From Planctomycetaceae bacterium (lineage in GTDB: Bacteria; Planctomycetota; Planctomycetia; Pirellulales; UBA1268), in the NCBI GenBank assembly GCA_902629495.1, contig CACORA010000032.1, forward strand, positions 1-21,631: DNA of 21,631 nt, in the 5' to 3' direction. The notes below the pieces were generated by a model that was not told where the DNA came from, made no database searches, and saw only the letters and a list, made by a program, of their open reading frames with translations. This document shows, piece by piece, positions 12,951 through 21,631 of this stretch. The position numbers and the translations under genes were made by a program. Numbering within the stretch: position 1 is the first letter of the stretch; each line of letters begins with the position of its first letter.

Positions 12951-13540
12951 GTCATTCGCTTTGGTTGGTGGAAGGCACGCACATCAATCCACTGCATACC
13001 TGCACGACGCGCTGCTTCAACGCCAAGGTCGCTATCTTCCCAGACCACACATTTTTCTGGATTGACACCAAGCCGATCTGCCGCCTCAAGATACGGATCA
13101 GGAAATGGTTTATGTCGTTCCGTATCTTCACTGGCGACGAGATCATCAAAGTAGTCTCGAATACCGAGATGCGTCAGGATTTGTTGACAGACATCCTGAT
13201 ACCCACCTGTCACCACAGCCATTGGCACCCGTTTATAGGATCGACGGACGACCTCAATCACAGGGAGAATCGGTTCAACGGCCTTCACTTCTCTGAGAAA
13301 TGCGTCCTCTTTCATGGCTGCCGCTGCAGCGACATCAACGGATATGCCTGCTTCATCTGCCAGGAACTGCACGATAGCATCTGTTGGCCGTCCTCCCATG
13401 GCATAGAAGTCATCCTCATCAAACTGTAGACCATGGTGCTCTGCCATATACAACCATGCTCTGTAATGGGCTGGCATGGTATCAGCGAGTGTTCCATCAC
13501 AATCAAAGAGCAACGCTTCGTTATCTTGGAGATGCCACAT
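12947..13540 (-). CDS. HAD-family phosphatase, YqaB / beta-phosphoglucomutase-like
   Basis: This 197-residue HAD hydrolase has all four motifs: nucleophile D13 and D15 in LFDCDGTLADT, T111 in AVVTGGYQ, K144 in HKPFPDPYLEAADRLG, and acidic VWEDSDLGVEAA. The cap helices (HYRAWLYMAEHHGLQFDEDD, then FYAMGGRPTDAIVQFLADEA) and the string VEPILPV closely follow E. coli YqaB, a fructose-1-phosphate phosphatase. Beta-phosphoglucomutase is the alternative. It is cytoplasmic. The start ATG 13540 lacks a good ribosome binding site. It is co-transcribed with the threonine ammonia-lyase (ATGA overlap); there is no obvious pathway link between them. Confidence 0.85.
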   Translation of the reverse strand: MWHLQDNEALLFDCDGTLADTMPAHYRAWLYMAEHHGLQFDEDDFYAMGGRPTDAIVQFLADEAGISVDVAAAAAMKEDAFLREVKAVEPILPVIEVVRRSYKRVPMAVVTGGYQDVCQQILTHLGIRDYFDDLVASEDTERHKPFPDPYLEAADRLGVNPEKCVVWEDSDLGVEAARRAGMQWIDVRAFHQPKRMT

Positions 13541-13599
13541 GAGAACTTAGGGGAACAGGGGAATGAATAAAGAAGTAACTACGGACTCTTCGATGTCTG

Positions 13600-13640
13600 C
13601 GGAAGATAGAGAAAGGATATCTTTTCCGTGTAATCTTCCG
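13600..13640. promoter_or_regulatory. Nested inverted repeat in a divergent promoter region
   Basis: Outer arms CGGAAGAT (13600-13607) and ATCTTCCG (13633-13640) enclose an inner imperfect palindrome centred on GATATC (13616-13621). It lies between the start of the phosphatase gene (minus) and the beta-barrel gene (plus). It could be an operator for either or both. No clear -35/-10 pair is visible. Confidence 0.35.
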
Positions 13641-13706
13641 AAAATTCTCATGACGAAGGGTCTGCGGGGTCGATCATCAATGACGATCATGTCGGTTTTC
13701 AGGCGT

Positions 13707-13719
13707 GGGGACTAGCCCC
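13707..13719 (+). other. Short GGGG/CCCC hairpin upstream of the surface protein
   Basis: GGGG-actag-CCCC forms a 4-bp G-C stem about 37 bp before the ATG at 13756, possibly in the leader. No riboswitch class is recognisable around it. Confidence 0.25.
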
Positions 13720-13755
13720 TCGCTCACAACCGGCGAATAACAGGCAAGCGATTCG

Positions 13756-16719
13756 ATGACCGTCAATACAGCTCACGAGAAGCGGAAAACCCGAACTCGC
13801 CAGCACACGCGGCGAATGACGGTTCGTATGCGTGCAGCCCGTCGTCGGGCAGCATCGTGGAAGCGACGTGCAAAACGTGCCGCTCTTGCTGCAATCCTTG
13901 CAGCAGGAATGTCAGCATCATCAACCACTGCTGAAGCTCAATATGGCGGCATGCCTCCAAACGGTGGTGTGCTCAATCGGGCAGCAACGCGTTTTGGACA
14001 ACGCAACCAGAATGGTCCCGGGTGGATGTATTTTGGAATCAATCCTGCAGATCGCGGCCTTGGCTACAACGGTGGCTATATCACTCTTGGCGGGTTTATC
14101 CCCTATGCCGAAGACAACTATGGTGGGTTCTGGGCGGCTGATCTGAGAGGGCATCTCTCTGAATATGGTGGGTTCTTCTCCAATGTGGGTGCCGTTCGGA
14201 AACAGTTCGTTGGCGGCACACTGATGGGCTTGGGAGTTTACTGGGATTATGACGGTGATCAGAGTCAGTATCCCACAGGAGGCCTTCCCGGCACAGAACT
14301 CTTTGGCCAATTCAGCCAATCCTACAACCAGGTTGGTGTGAGTGGTGAATGGCTCACAGACTTTGGAAATTTTCGAACCAATGGATATATCCCTGTTGGC
14401 CAAACAGCCGTGACAGTTGGGGATCCAGGCATTCCCTTCTACCAGAATAATGTGTTGTGTGACTATGGACTTGATGCGGCCCTCGGTGGGGCTGATATGG
14501 AAATTGGTGCCTATATTCCATCCCTTGCCGAATGGGCAGGCATGATCAATGTGGGCGGCTACGCATTAGGCAACACACGATACAACTGGGATGCAGGCAC
14601 AGATGCCGGACAAGCTGTCGTCCCATGGTTTGGTGGTGTCTACACCCGTCTGGATATGACCTTTGCCAATAACTGGGATTTCTCAATCCAGTACAACAAC
14701 GATTCCTATTTTGATTCAACAGGATTTATCCGCCTGACCTATCGCATGGGTGGAAGCCGCCGCCGTAATGTACCGGATCAGGTTGAACAACCGATGTGGC
14801 GAAATGAGCACATTGTTCGTGCCCACCAGACACCTGTTATCGTATACAACCCCGTCAACAGTTCCTTGCCATGGCGAGCCATTCATGTTGACAATTCGGC
14901 TGCTGCAGGTGGTGACGGTACATTCGAATCACCATTCCAGACGCTTGCAGAAGCTGATGCGGTCGCCACCAATGCCTGGGACATCGTGTATGTCCATGAA
15001 GGGCTGTCAGCCTCGTCGTCAGCCAGCCCCAGTGACCTCTATGGCGGAACATTCAGCTTCAATGCCCCCAATCAATTCCTTGTTGGCAGTGGTGGCAACC
15101 TGATCATCGAAGGCCAATCCAATTGTGGTGTCAACGGACTTGTAACAATTGATGCACTCACAACTAATAACCCTGTACTGAGTAATCCGGCCGGTCCAAG
15201 TGTCGATCTCAATGGTCAGGGAGGCGTTACAGTTGCAAACCTCACCATCAACGGTTCTGCCATCGGCGTACGAAATAACGTCACAGCCAGCCTTGATGGC
15301 ACCGCCCAACGCTTTGGCACCACAGCCAATCCATTCAACACAACTATCTCAACAAATGGTGGCTCATCCGTTCGCAACGTCATCATCAGTGGTGATGGCA
15401 GCACCAACCTCCAGAAGGGTGTACTTCTGGCCAATGCCACAGGTGGCATCGAATTTTCAGACACCGCCATTGGCAATATGAATAATGTTGGGTTCCAGAT
15501 CGGTGATGGCACCGCCTCATCTGGTGGAGCTGTGAACGTCAACTACTTTGGCCGAATCGCCAATGACATAACATTCAATGGTGGCATTGCCAGCACCATT
15601 ATTGACATCAACAACATGACCGGCGGAACGGTCGATCTGGCATACCGAGGAGCACCATCTGGTACGACCATATCAAATGAGATTCTTGATGTGGGAGGAG
15701 AAGGCATTCTGATTGATGCCAATGGTGATCCAACCTATACCACCTCACCGACCATCAATATCGGCAACACAACTCTGGTCAACAGCGTGTCGACCGCCAT
15801 CGCGCTTGTCAACGACTATTCCACTACAACTGTTGAAACAGTGCCAAATATCCTGGCAAGCCCAAGCTTCTCAGCTGGCATTATCAAGGACACTGATGGT
15901 GCAGCTATCGTCATCGCCGGCGGCGCACCAAACTTCACGTATTTCGGCACCATCGTCAATTCACCACCAGCTGGAGGGAGCCTTGGCTATCTGGCCCAGA
16001 TTGCTGGGACATCAAATGCAACAGCAACCCCCAACACAATTACGATTTTCGGCCCCGGTGTTGATCCACTCTTTGATCAAGGTGATGGCATCTTCATCAA
16101 TAACGTGACTGGCAATACCACAGTCAACTTTACCGGCCTTGATCTTCAGGGCACCGGTACCACAGGCATTCTTGTCGAAAACTCACAAACTGCTGGTACC
16201 TTCGATCCAACATTCAGGTTCAGTGCCACGCAGATTGGTGGTACCACGGCAGGTCCCAGCGCGGAGGGCATTCTGCTTGCAAACAATACTGTTGGGACAA
16301 GCATCAACTTCCAGAATCTTGATATAGCTCTTGGTGGCACCAATGCTCGTGGATTTGTGGCGACCAACGGAGGAACCATCGCAACCACTGGGGCGAATAC
16401 CCTGTCAATAGCGTCAACAACCGCTGCCGCGATCTATATTGATAGCACCACGGTCGCAACAGACCTAAACACGTTCAATTTCACATCTGTGATTAGCGGG
16501 AATGCGGAACTTGTAAGTGCGGGAGCAACTGAAACCGCAATCACCATTGACCCAACACTCAATCCAGCGGGCCTCAGCACCGGATCCATTAACATTGCTG
16601 GAGCCTTTGGGATCGGCACGGATCCAGCCACAGCGACCCCAGGCGTGACCGACAATATTCTCAATGGTTCAGCCGCACCAGTCGAAGTGTTTGTCAACGG
16701 TGTCCAGATCTCCCCTTAG
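13756..16719 (+). CDS. Inverse-autotransporter-like surface protein with beta-helix
   Basis: This 987-residue protein starts at ATG 13756; ATG 13816 is an alternative. Residues 1-41 are extremely Arg-rich, followed by a hydrophobic core RAALAAILAAGMSASSTTAE and AQ, together a long N-region signal peptide. Residues ~80-335 have alternating Gly/aromatic strands (WMYFGINPADRGLGYNGGY, GVYWDYDGDQSQYP, NNWDFSIQYNNDSYFDSTGF) typical of the intimin/invasin-like beta-barrel domain at the N-terminus of inverse autotransporters. From ~374 (IHVDNSAAAGGDGTFESPFQ) the passenger is a right-handed parallel beta-helix of Asn/Gly/Thr-rich repeats with phrases such as GVTVANLTINGSAIGVRNNV, ending NGVQISP with no sorting signal. 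It is probably in the outer membrane, displaying the passenger. Its stop overlaps that of the convergent giant gene. Confidence 0.8.
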   Translation: MTVNTAHEKRKTRTRQHTRRMTVRMRAARRRAASWKRRAKRAALAAILAAGMSASSTTAEAQYGGMPPNGGVLNRAATRFGQRNQNGPGWMYFGINPADRGLGYNGGYITLGGFIPYAEDNYGGFWAADLRGHLSEYGGFFSNVGAVRKQFVGGTLMGLGVYWDYDGDQSQYPTGGLPGTELFGQFSQSYNQVGVSGEWLTDFGNFRTNGYIPVGQTAVTVGDPGIPFYQNNVLCDYGLDAALGGADMEIGAYIPSLAEWAGMINVGGYALGNTRYNWDAGTDAGQAVVPWFGGVYTRLDMTFANNWDFSIQYNNDSYFDSTGFIRLTYRMGGSRRRNVPDQVEQPMWRNEHIVRAHQTPVIVYNPVNSSLPWRAIHVDNSAAAGGDGTFESPFQTLAEADAVATNAWDIVYVHEGLSASSSASPSDLYGGTFSFNAPNQFLVGSGGNLIIEGQSNCGVNGLVTIDALTTNNPVLSNPAGPSVDLNGQGGVTVANLTINGSAIGVRNNVTASLDGTAQRFGTTANPFNTTISTNGGSSVRNVIISGDGSTNLQKGVLLANATGGIEFSDTAIGNMNNVGFQIGDGTASSGGAVNVNYFGRIANDITFNGGIASTIIDINNMTGGTVDLAYRGAPSGTTISNEILDVGGEGILIDANGDPTYTTSPTINIGNTTLVNSVSTAIALVNDYSTTTVETVPNILASPSFSAGIIKDTDGAAIVIAGGAPNFTYFGTIVNSPPAGGSLGYLAQIAGTSNATATPNTITIFGPGVDPLFDQGDGIFINNVTGNTTVNFTGLDLQGTGTTGILVENSQTAGTFDPTFRFSATQIGGTTAGPSAEGILLANNTVGTSINFQNLDIALGGTNARGFVATNGGTIATTGANTLSIASTTAAAIYIDSTTVATDLNTFNFTSVISGNAELVSAGATETAITIDPTLNPAGLSTGSINIAGAFGIGTDPATATPGVTDNILNGSAAPVEVFVNGVQISP

Positions 16720-19700
16720 AGTCGTGGCGGCAGCCTGACAGTACCATCATCATCACCCGGTGGTAGAGTTGTTCCGGATGTTGGTGGCCCAAGATCGGCA
16801 CTAATGTTACCGTTTCCGTTATCTTCCGCTGGGGTATCACCCGTCGGATCCTTGGAGGTTACAAGTGATTCAAAGCCGCTTCCAGGTGGCGGGGTTCTTC
16901 CGAATGGATTACCGTCGGGATTATCAGGGGGGTCAATCGTGCTTGGATCGATATTGTCCCACTGGTAATCAGATCGACCATTCTGAAGTCCATCGGTCAG
17001 ATTGACATCCGTTCCAATGTAGTTGCCCTGTACGGAAATTACCGTCGTGATAAACGCCGGTGGAGCCAGCGATGTTGACAGCGTGTTGGAATTGATACCA
17101 CTGGCAAACCGAATACCATACCGACCGTTTGAGTTAATCGAATTGCTCGACGAGCTTCGAACCGTTGGATCAACTGCACCACTGGTGTTGAGAGCAATGC
17201 CAGCACCAATACGTGCCCAGATTTGATCTGGAATGGCAGTACCAACAACAACACCATCCAGGACATTATCTGAAACCGTGGTGTTCGTCATCCGGACATG
17301 TCCAGATCGCATCTCAGCACCAAAGAAGTTGTTACTGACAACGGTTCGATCCGCCGCACCAAAGGTGATGGGGTTTATTCCGCTTACATTCATTCGCTCA
17401 GAAAGCACAATCTGGCCGTTAAGTGGATCGATATGGATGATTTCGCTACCGCTTGTGATCCCCGTCCCCGTTACGATCTGTCCAAGATGCAGATCTTCGC
17501 CGATCACATTCCAATCTGCCGGATCGAAAGTGATCGTTGATCGATTGGTTGTTGTGGTGACATTGACTATCGGCAACTCGTTGACACCAATGGAATTGGC
17601 CCGTGTGGTGTTGTCATTACTGCTTTCGATAATCACGCCCGACACATTACTGCCCTGCGATCCTCCGATCGAACCACCAACAACCTGAACATCCTGAGAT
17701 GTTCCATCAATCAAAACACCAGCCCCCTCCAGCGGAAGCGGACTGGCAGCATCGCTAAAAATAGACGCTGAAAAGATATCATTATCCAACAGGGTCACGG
17801 GACCAGCTGCCCCGGATGCACCCGTGACATGAATGCCATATTTCACAGCCTGCGAGCGATTATTCTCATTAAGACCAATGGTCAGCCCTTCAACCAAAAG
17901 GTTACTGGCTCCATCGATCACAATCGCGCCACCCTTTTCAAAGCCACTAATCTGAATACCACTGATACGACTCTGTGTAGATTCTTCAGGGGTCGGGGTC
18001 AACACGGTGGACGCACCACTCTTATACTCAAATCCGTTGACACCCCCCTCATCAATGGTCTGCTGCGTGACGAAGGTATTCTCACGAGTTGACGTAATAC
18101 GAGAGCCGTCGATCACGATCGGCTGACTGGCCGATTGAGAAAGGGGATAACGCACTGCGGCTGCGGTGTCGATTGTGAATGGCTTATCGATGACTGGGAG
18201 TTCCTGCCGAAGCACGATAGTGCCGGTCGGACCAGTGATACTCCCAAGTTCATTGGCGAATCGAACGGTCTGTTTGACAGTCTCAAAACTCATGTCTTTT
18301 GCACTATTATCCTGAACGAGGTGCAACATTTTACCAAGTGATCCGGCAGCGGTATTCGTATCACCATTCGTGCTCACTACAAATGTTGAGAGATCACTTG
18401 GATCGTAGGAGCCGATTTCCGTCGTTAATGAAACCGGTGCAATAGGAACGTCCACAATCCCCAGACCGTTGAAGGAAACAGCCAGTGTTTCACCGGTCAG
18501 CTCTGTGCGATAGTAGCCCTCGGCCACTACAACAATTGCCTCTTCAACAGGCGTCAGCGTGCCAGGGGCATTGAATCGCGTCAGGATCCAGGGGTTTCCT
18601 GCATCGCCCACCTGCGTGACTTCATAGACACCATTGGCGATGGATGATGACCCGGCTTCAAGTGTGACCCCACCCCGCACCAGTACCATATCAAACTGGT
18701 TCACAGAAATATCATTGATCGATAGTGCACCATTGGCATCAGCAGTGATCTGGCCTGCACCATTAAACGTCCCTGCGAGTGTTACCTCTGTGGCAAGACG
18801 TACCGTTAATTCATCTACTGAGCGGTCATTTCCACTGGTGACCTCAAGCGGCGTTGTATTGAGAACGTTTGCATACGCACCAACCTGGAAAGACGTTCCC
18901 TCAAACTCTCCGTCGGTGACGGAAATAAATGTGTTCGTGGCAAACTCTGCTGTTGTATCAGTACGTGCGACACGCCTGAGTACAAATGGCGTTGTTGTAC
19001 TTCCCAACTGGGCAATTTGATAGAGACCGTTTTCTTTCTGATTGGTCTGTCCTCGCAACAGCACGATATCGCGAACACGCAGTAATCCAACACCCGCATT
19101 ATTTTGAAGGGAGTCACCAGGAAAGACTGCTGCAAAATTGCCGTTCTGATTGAGGTTTCCAAAACCAGGAGCTGTCAAGGTTGCAGGGATGACACCTGGT
19201 ACATTCTGGGCATAGGTGCCATTCAGGTTTCCTCCTGATCCATTATCGGCTGATGCAGCACGAGCCACCAGCTCCCCGTCACCTGCTAATGGTGCATCAA
19301 GCACGAAGACATCACCTTGTGTCGATCGCACGGAAACATTCCCAGCAGCCTGCATGGATGACGCCGTACCAGCAAGCAGACCGGCCGCATCACCCATCAA
19401 CAGATCATTCGCTGTTTGGGCTGTGACATTAACACTTCCTCGCGGCGCCGAGACAAGAATGTTATCGGCGCCACGAAGCATAGCTTTCAACGCAGCACGA
19501 CCAGTGCCGTCATTCGGGTCGGTGCCTTCAACAATAACAGATGCCAGACCAACCGTATCGATAACAAACTCAGCATCGTCAGTTTCAACGATAGACACAT
19601 CGTCGTCAGCATCGATGTTGACATACCGGCTATCTGTCCGCAGGGCAACAACCCCCTCGCAGAAGACATCCAGATACTCGGACGCAACAATCGCCCCAGA

Positions 19701-21631
19701 GCTCACGGTACCAGCACCATTCTGCTCAAGTCGGATACGATTGACAGCGAGTGCTCCTCCACCCAGAACGATATTTCCATTGGTGGCAACCACGTTAATG
19801 TCGGCCAGAGACTCATCCACTGGCGGTGCTAACACCTGCAAACGTCCCGCAATATCAACGGACGTGCCAGAGATATCAATTGAGCCTTCTGAGGTGGTCA
19901 GCCAGGCGGTTCCTATCACAGCGCCACCCGTACTAATCATGGTGAGATCCCCAACTGAGCGAAGGGTGGCATTCACGGAAAGTGCCCCCCCAGCTCGAAT
20001 TGATGCAGGACCACCAGATGCAAGTGACGCATCAATTGACAATGCGTCCTGCTCTCGAATGGAAATATCATACCGATAGGGAGGTATCGCAAAATTCGGC
20101 CCAAGCCCCTGCGTTGCAGAGAGCCGCATACTGTCGACCGCTGTATCCAGATCAATCACATGCTCAATGGAATTTGACGGACTTGCGACCCCCTGATTTG
20201 AAACAAGCACATCCAGTGTCGCTGCAGAAATAGAACCAGCCGATGCGCCACTTGAACTTGTGGTGACAAATCGCAGAGGCGTGTTATCTTCCCGTGTAAT
20301 CCATCGATAGGATTGTACACCCACCGCTGAGACGTCACCTTCATAAATGATATCTGATGCAAATGCTTCTACAGATAGCTGACCTGTTGACGTGATCGAA
20401 CCCGAGGATGACACATACAGGTGACCACGGCTGTCAGCCGTGTCGTCCTGCTCGGCCTGCTCCACAACAATGATGCCCACATCTGGGGCCGTCACAGGCG
20501 CTGTAAAGACAATATTTTCTACTTCCGTACTACCAGCTCCACCACCCCACCAGCGTCCGCCAATACCATCCTGCACGAGTGCCGCTGGATCACCGTTAGC
20601 GGTTGTACCAAGAACAAAGAATCCTGCATCGGAGGTCACGGGTGCATCAACGAAGACATTGGTCGCACCCAACGCAATTTCATTGGTTGTTCCTGCGTTG
20701 ACCAAAGGGCTTGAAATCCTGACGCTTGATCCTTCTGATGGCAGATCAACATAGAGCCCATTGTTCAGATCAAGCCCTGGGGCAAGCTGCATATGGGCGG
20801 CACTGTCTGGAATGATCGGTGCAGCATACTCTGCACTAATTGTATTGAGGGCTGGAAAGACCCAGTCAGGTGGGATATTGGTGCCACCGATGGCGCCTTG
20901 TGTCATTGTAAAATCAATAAAAACTTCACCCGTTTGGTAATTATAAAAACCACCTACAGAGACGGTAACAGAGGTCGCATTACCATTGTCAGATATATCA
21001 TTCGAGTGGGCAAAGGTAACTGTCTCCGACCAGGACTGTCTATCACTACTGAAAACAAGAGGAGACTGTAACGGTTGCCTTGGATTAGCTGCCGGAGCGA
21101 GTGGATTGAGATATTGACTCGTGAAGAATATTTCATCCTCGCCTACTAAATCAGGAATGGAAAACTGACCAGTCAATGTCCCCGGCACGACTGCATTGAC
21201 AGAGGACGTGGTTCCCACAGGGGTAATGAAAGCTTCCGCAGCCGTTTGAAGTTCAATTTCTACTTCACTATCCACGGAATTACCGAAATCCACAGCCCCA
21301 CCAACCTGCGTATTACGACGACCGTATGTAACAAGAATATCTCTATAATCTGTTGGGGATTCGTCGAGCGTTTGCGGGGCGACAAAATTAACATCAGTAT
21401 CGTACTGAAGCACATTGGTGGCATCAGGATCACCTGTTGTTTCAAGTGTATGCCTGATATAGAGATCATCTCCATTGGCATCTAACACGACAACCTGCCA
21501 GCCACCATCAATCGCTCCAAGGTTCTGCTGCGCGAAGACATCTGCAGCCAAGGCAATACGCGTTTCCAAAGGCTCGATCTGACCAATACGTTCATTGGTC
21601 CGATCCCGCTGCGCCCGAACACGACGATTCC
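16716..21631 (-). CDS. Giant LEPR-type surface protein, 5' end outside window
   Basis: The frame is open from the window edge to TAA 16716, giving more than 1635 visible residues. The first visible residues read NRRVRAQRDRTNERIGQIEP followed by LETRIALAADVF. This matches the planctomycete LEPR-XLL type N-terminus (here I-E-P-L-E-T-R-I-A-L-A), which marks large exported proteins, so the true start lies a short way upstream of 21631. After it come beta-strand repeats with many VxxxxAxG turns (filamentous-haemagglutinin-like), then two similar modules (DIVLLRGQTNQKENGLYQI and MVLVRGGVTLEAGSSSIANG, from plus-strand ~19090 and ~18700), then a parallel beta-helix rich in Asn/Ser/Thr (GINSNGRYGIRF-like turns) and a Pro/Gly/Asp-rich C-terminus (PPPGSGFE, LPPGDDDGTVRLPPRL). 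There is no membrane anchor at the visible C-terminus. Confidence 0.85.
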   Translation of the reverse strand, partial: NRRVRAQRDRTNERIGQIEPLETRIALAADVFAQQNLGAIDGGWQVVVLDANGDDLYIRHTLETTGDPDATNVLQYDTDVNFVAPQTLDESPTDYRDILVTYGRRNTQVGGAVDFGNSVDSEVEIELQTAAEAFITPVGTTSSVNAVVPGTLTGQFSIPDLVGEDEIFFTSQYLNPLAPAANPRQPLQSPLVFSSDRQSWSETVTFAHSNDISDNGNATSVTVSVGGFYNYQTGEVFIDFTMTQGAIGGTNIPPDWVFPALNTISAEYAAPIIPDSAAHMQLAPGLDLNNGLYVDLPSEGSSVRISSPLVNAGTTNEIALGATNVFVDAPVTSDAGFFVLGTTANGDPAALVQDGIGGRWWGGGAGSTEVENIVFTAPVTAPDVGIIVVEQAEQDDTADSRGHLYVSSSGSITSTGQLSVEAFASDIIYEGDVSAVGVQSYRWITREDNTPLRFVTTSSSGASAGSISAATLDVLVSNQGVASPSNSIEHVIDLDTAVDSMRLSATQGLGPNFAIPPYRYDISIREQDALSIDASLASGGPASIRAGGALSVNATLRSVGDLTMISTGGAVIGTAWLTTSEGSIDISGTSVDIAGRLQVLAPPVDESLADINVVATNGNIVLGGGALAVNRIRLEQNGAGTVSSGAIVASEYLDVFCEGVVALRTDSRYVNIDADDDVSIVETDDAEFVIDTVGLASVIVEGTDPNDGTGRAALKAMLRGADNILVSAPRGSVNVTAQTANDLLMGDAAGLLAGTASSMQAAGNVSVRSTQGDVFVLDAPLAGDGELVARAASADNGSGGNLNGTYAQNVPGVIPATLTAPGFGNLNQNGNFAAVFPGDSLQNNAGVGLLRVRDIVLLRGQTNQKENGLYQIAQLGSTTTPFVLRRVARTDTTAEFATNTFISVTDGEFEGTSFQVGAYANVLNTTPLEVTSGNDRSVDELTVRLATEVTLAGTFNGAGQITADANGALSINDISVNQFDMVLVRGGVTLEAGSSSIANGVYEVTQVGDAGNPWILTRFNAPGTLTPVEEAIVVVAEGYYRTELTGETLAVSFNGLGIVDVPIAPVSLTTEIGSYDPSDLSTFVVSTNGDTNTAAGSLGKMLHLVQDNSAKDMSFETVKQTVRFANELGSITGPTGTIVLRQELPVIDKPFTIDTAAAVRYPLSQSASQPIVIDGSRITSTRENTFVTQQTIDEGGVNGFEYKSGASTVLTPTPEESTQSRISGIQISGFEKGGAIVIDGASNLLVEGLTIGLNENNRSQAVKYGIHVTGASGAAGPVTLLDNDIFSASIFSDAASPLPLEGAGVLIDGTSQDVQVVGGSIGGSQGSNVSGVIIESSNDNTTRANSIGVNELPIVNVTTTTNRSTITFDPADWNVIGEDLHLGQIVTGTGITSGSEIIHIDPLNGQIVLSERMNVSGINPITFGAADRTVVSNNFFGAEMRSGHVRMTNTTVSDNVLDGVVVGTAIPDQIWARIGAGIALNTSGAVDPTVRSSSSNSINSNGRYGIRFASGINSNTLSTSLAPPAFITTVISVQGNYIGTDVNLTDGLQNGRSDYQWDNIDPSTIDPPDNPDGNPFGRTPPPGSGFESLVTSKDPTGDTPAEDNGNGNISADLGPPTSGTTLPPGDDDGTVRLPPRL

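Noticed and set aside
13707..13719. Riboswitch upstream of the surface-protein gene
   Set aside because: Only a 4-bp stem is present and no conserved riboswitch core can be recognised.
19216..20079. 287-codon plus-strand frame
   Set aside because: It is antisense to the giant surface protein, with low-complexity Ser/Pro/Thr content typical of a shadow of a Gly/Asp/Val-rich gene.

Overview
The window looks like a chromosomal segment of a planctomycete (Planctomycetota). The signs are a very large surface protein with an LEPR-type N-terminal motif, a small protein with the same kind of motif, an inverse-autotransporter-like beta-barrel/beta-helix protein with an Arg-rich signal peptide, a Hanks-type Ser/Thr kinase with one C-terminal membrane anchor, and a tyrosine recombinase whose 3' end runs into a tRNA gene. 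I cannot name a genus from the sequence alone.

Layout. (1) Positions 1-1052 are the left chromosomal flank. They carry a good sigma-54 promoter driving a short LEPR-type protein with perfect 42-bp tandem repeats, then minus-strand hairpins that look like the original terminator region of the tRNA-Glu gene. (2) Positions ~1053-8330 form a ~7.3 kb integrative element bounded by a 21-bp direct repeat equal to the 3' end of tRNA-Glu(CTC). From left to right it holds a detached integrase tail, a secreted protein, a small cytoplasmic protein, a candidate structured RNA, a minus-strand cargo operon (large LRR-like/AAA+ ATPase plus small membrane protein), a zinc-ribbon protein, two AlpA/excisionase-type regulators, a Cro/XerC-neighbour type Xre regulator with its operator, and the tyrosine integrase. 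(3) Positions 8311-8432 hold tRNA-Glu with a clear sigma-70 promoter. (4) Positions 8470-13540 are housekeeping or signalling genes: a kinase and a cyclophilin diverging from overlapping start codons, a secreted membrane-anchored trypsin-like protease, and a translationally coupled pair of YqaB-like HAD phosphatase and threonine ammonia-lyase. (5) Positions 13756-21631 hold two large, convergent cell-surface beta-helix proteins whose stop codons overlap. The second runs off the window.

The most interesting result is the architecture of the integrative element. The attachment core lies inside the integrase reading frame, and the same frame continues on the far side of the other att copy. In the integrated state the integrase therefore ends in a tRNA-derived peptide (IPPRGVEPLFSD). 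In the excised circle the frame would continue for another 52 codons into an acidic/helical tail. Two identical 18-bp direct repeats, one on each side of the reconstructed circular att core, look like recombinase arm sites. The cargo (AAA+ ATPase, three-helix membrane protein, zinc-ribbon protein and a possible structured RNA) has no function I can name. It is a candidate accessory or defence-type module.
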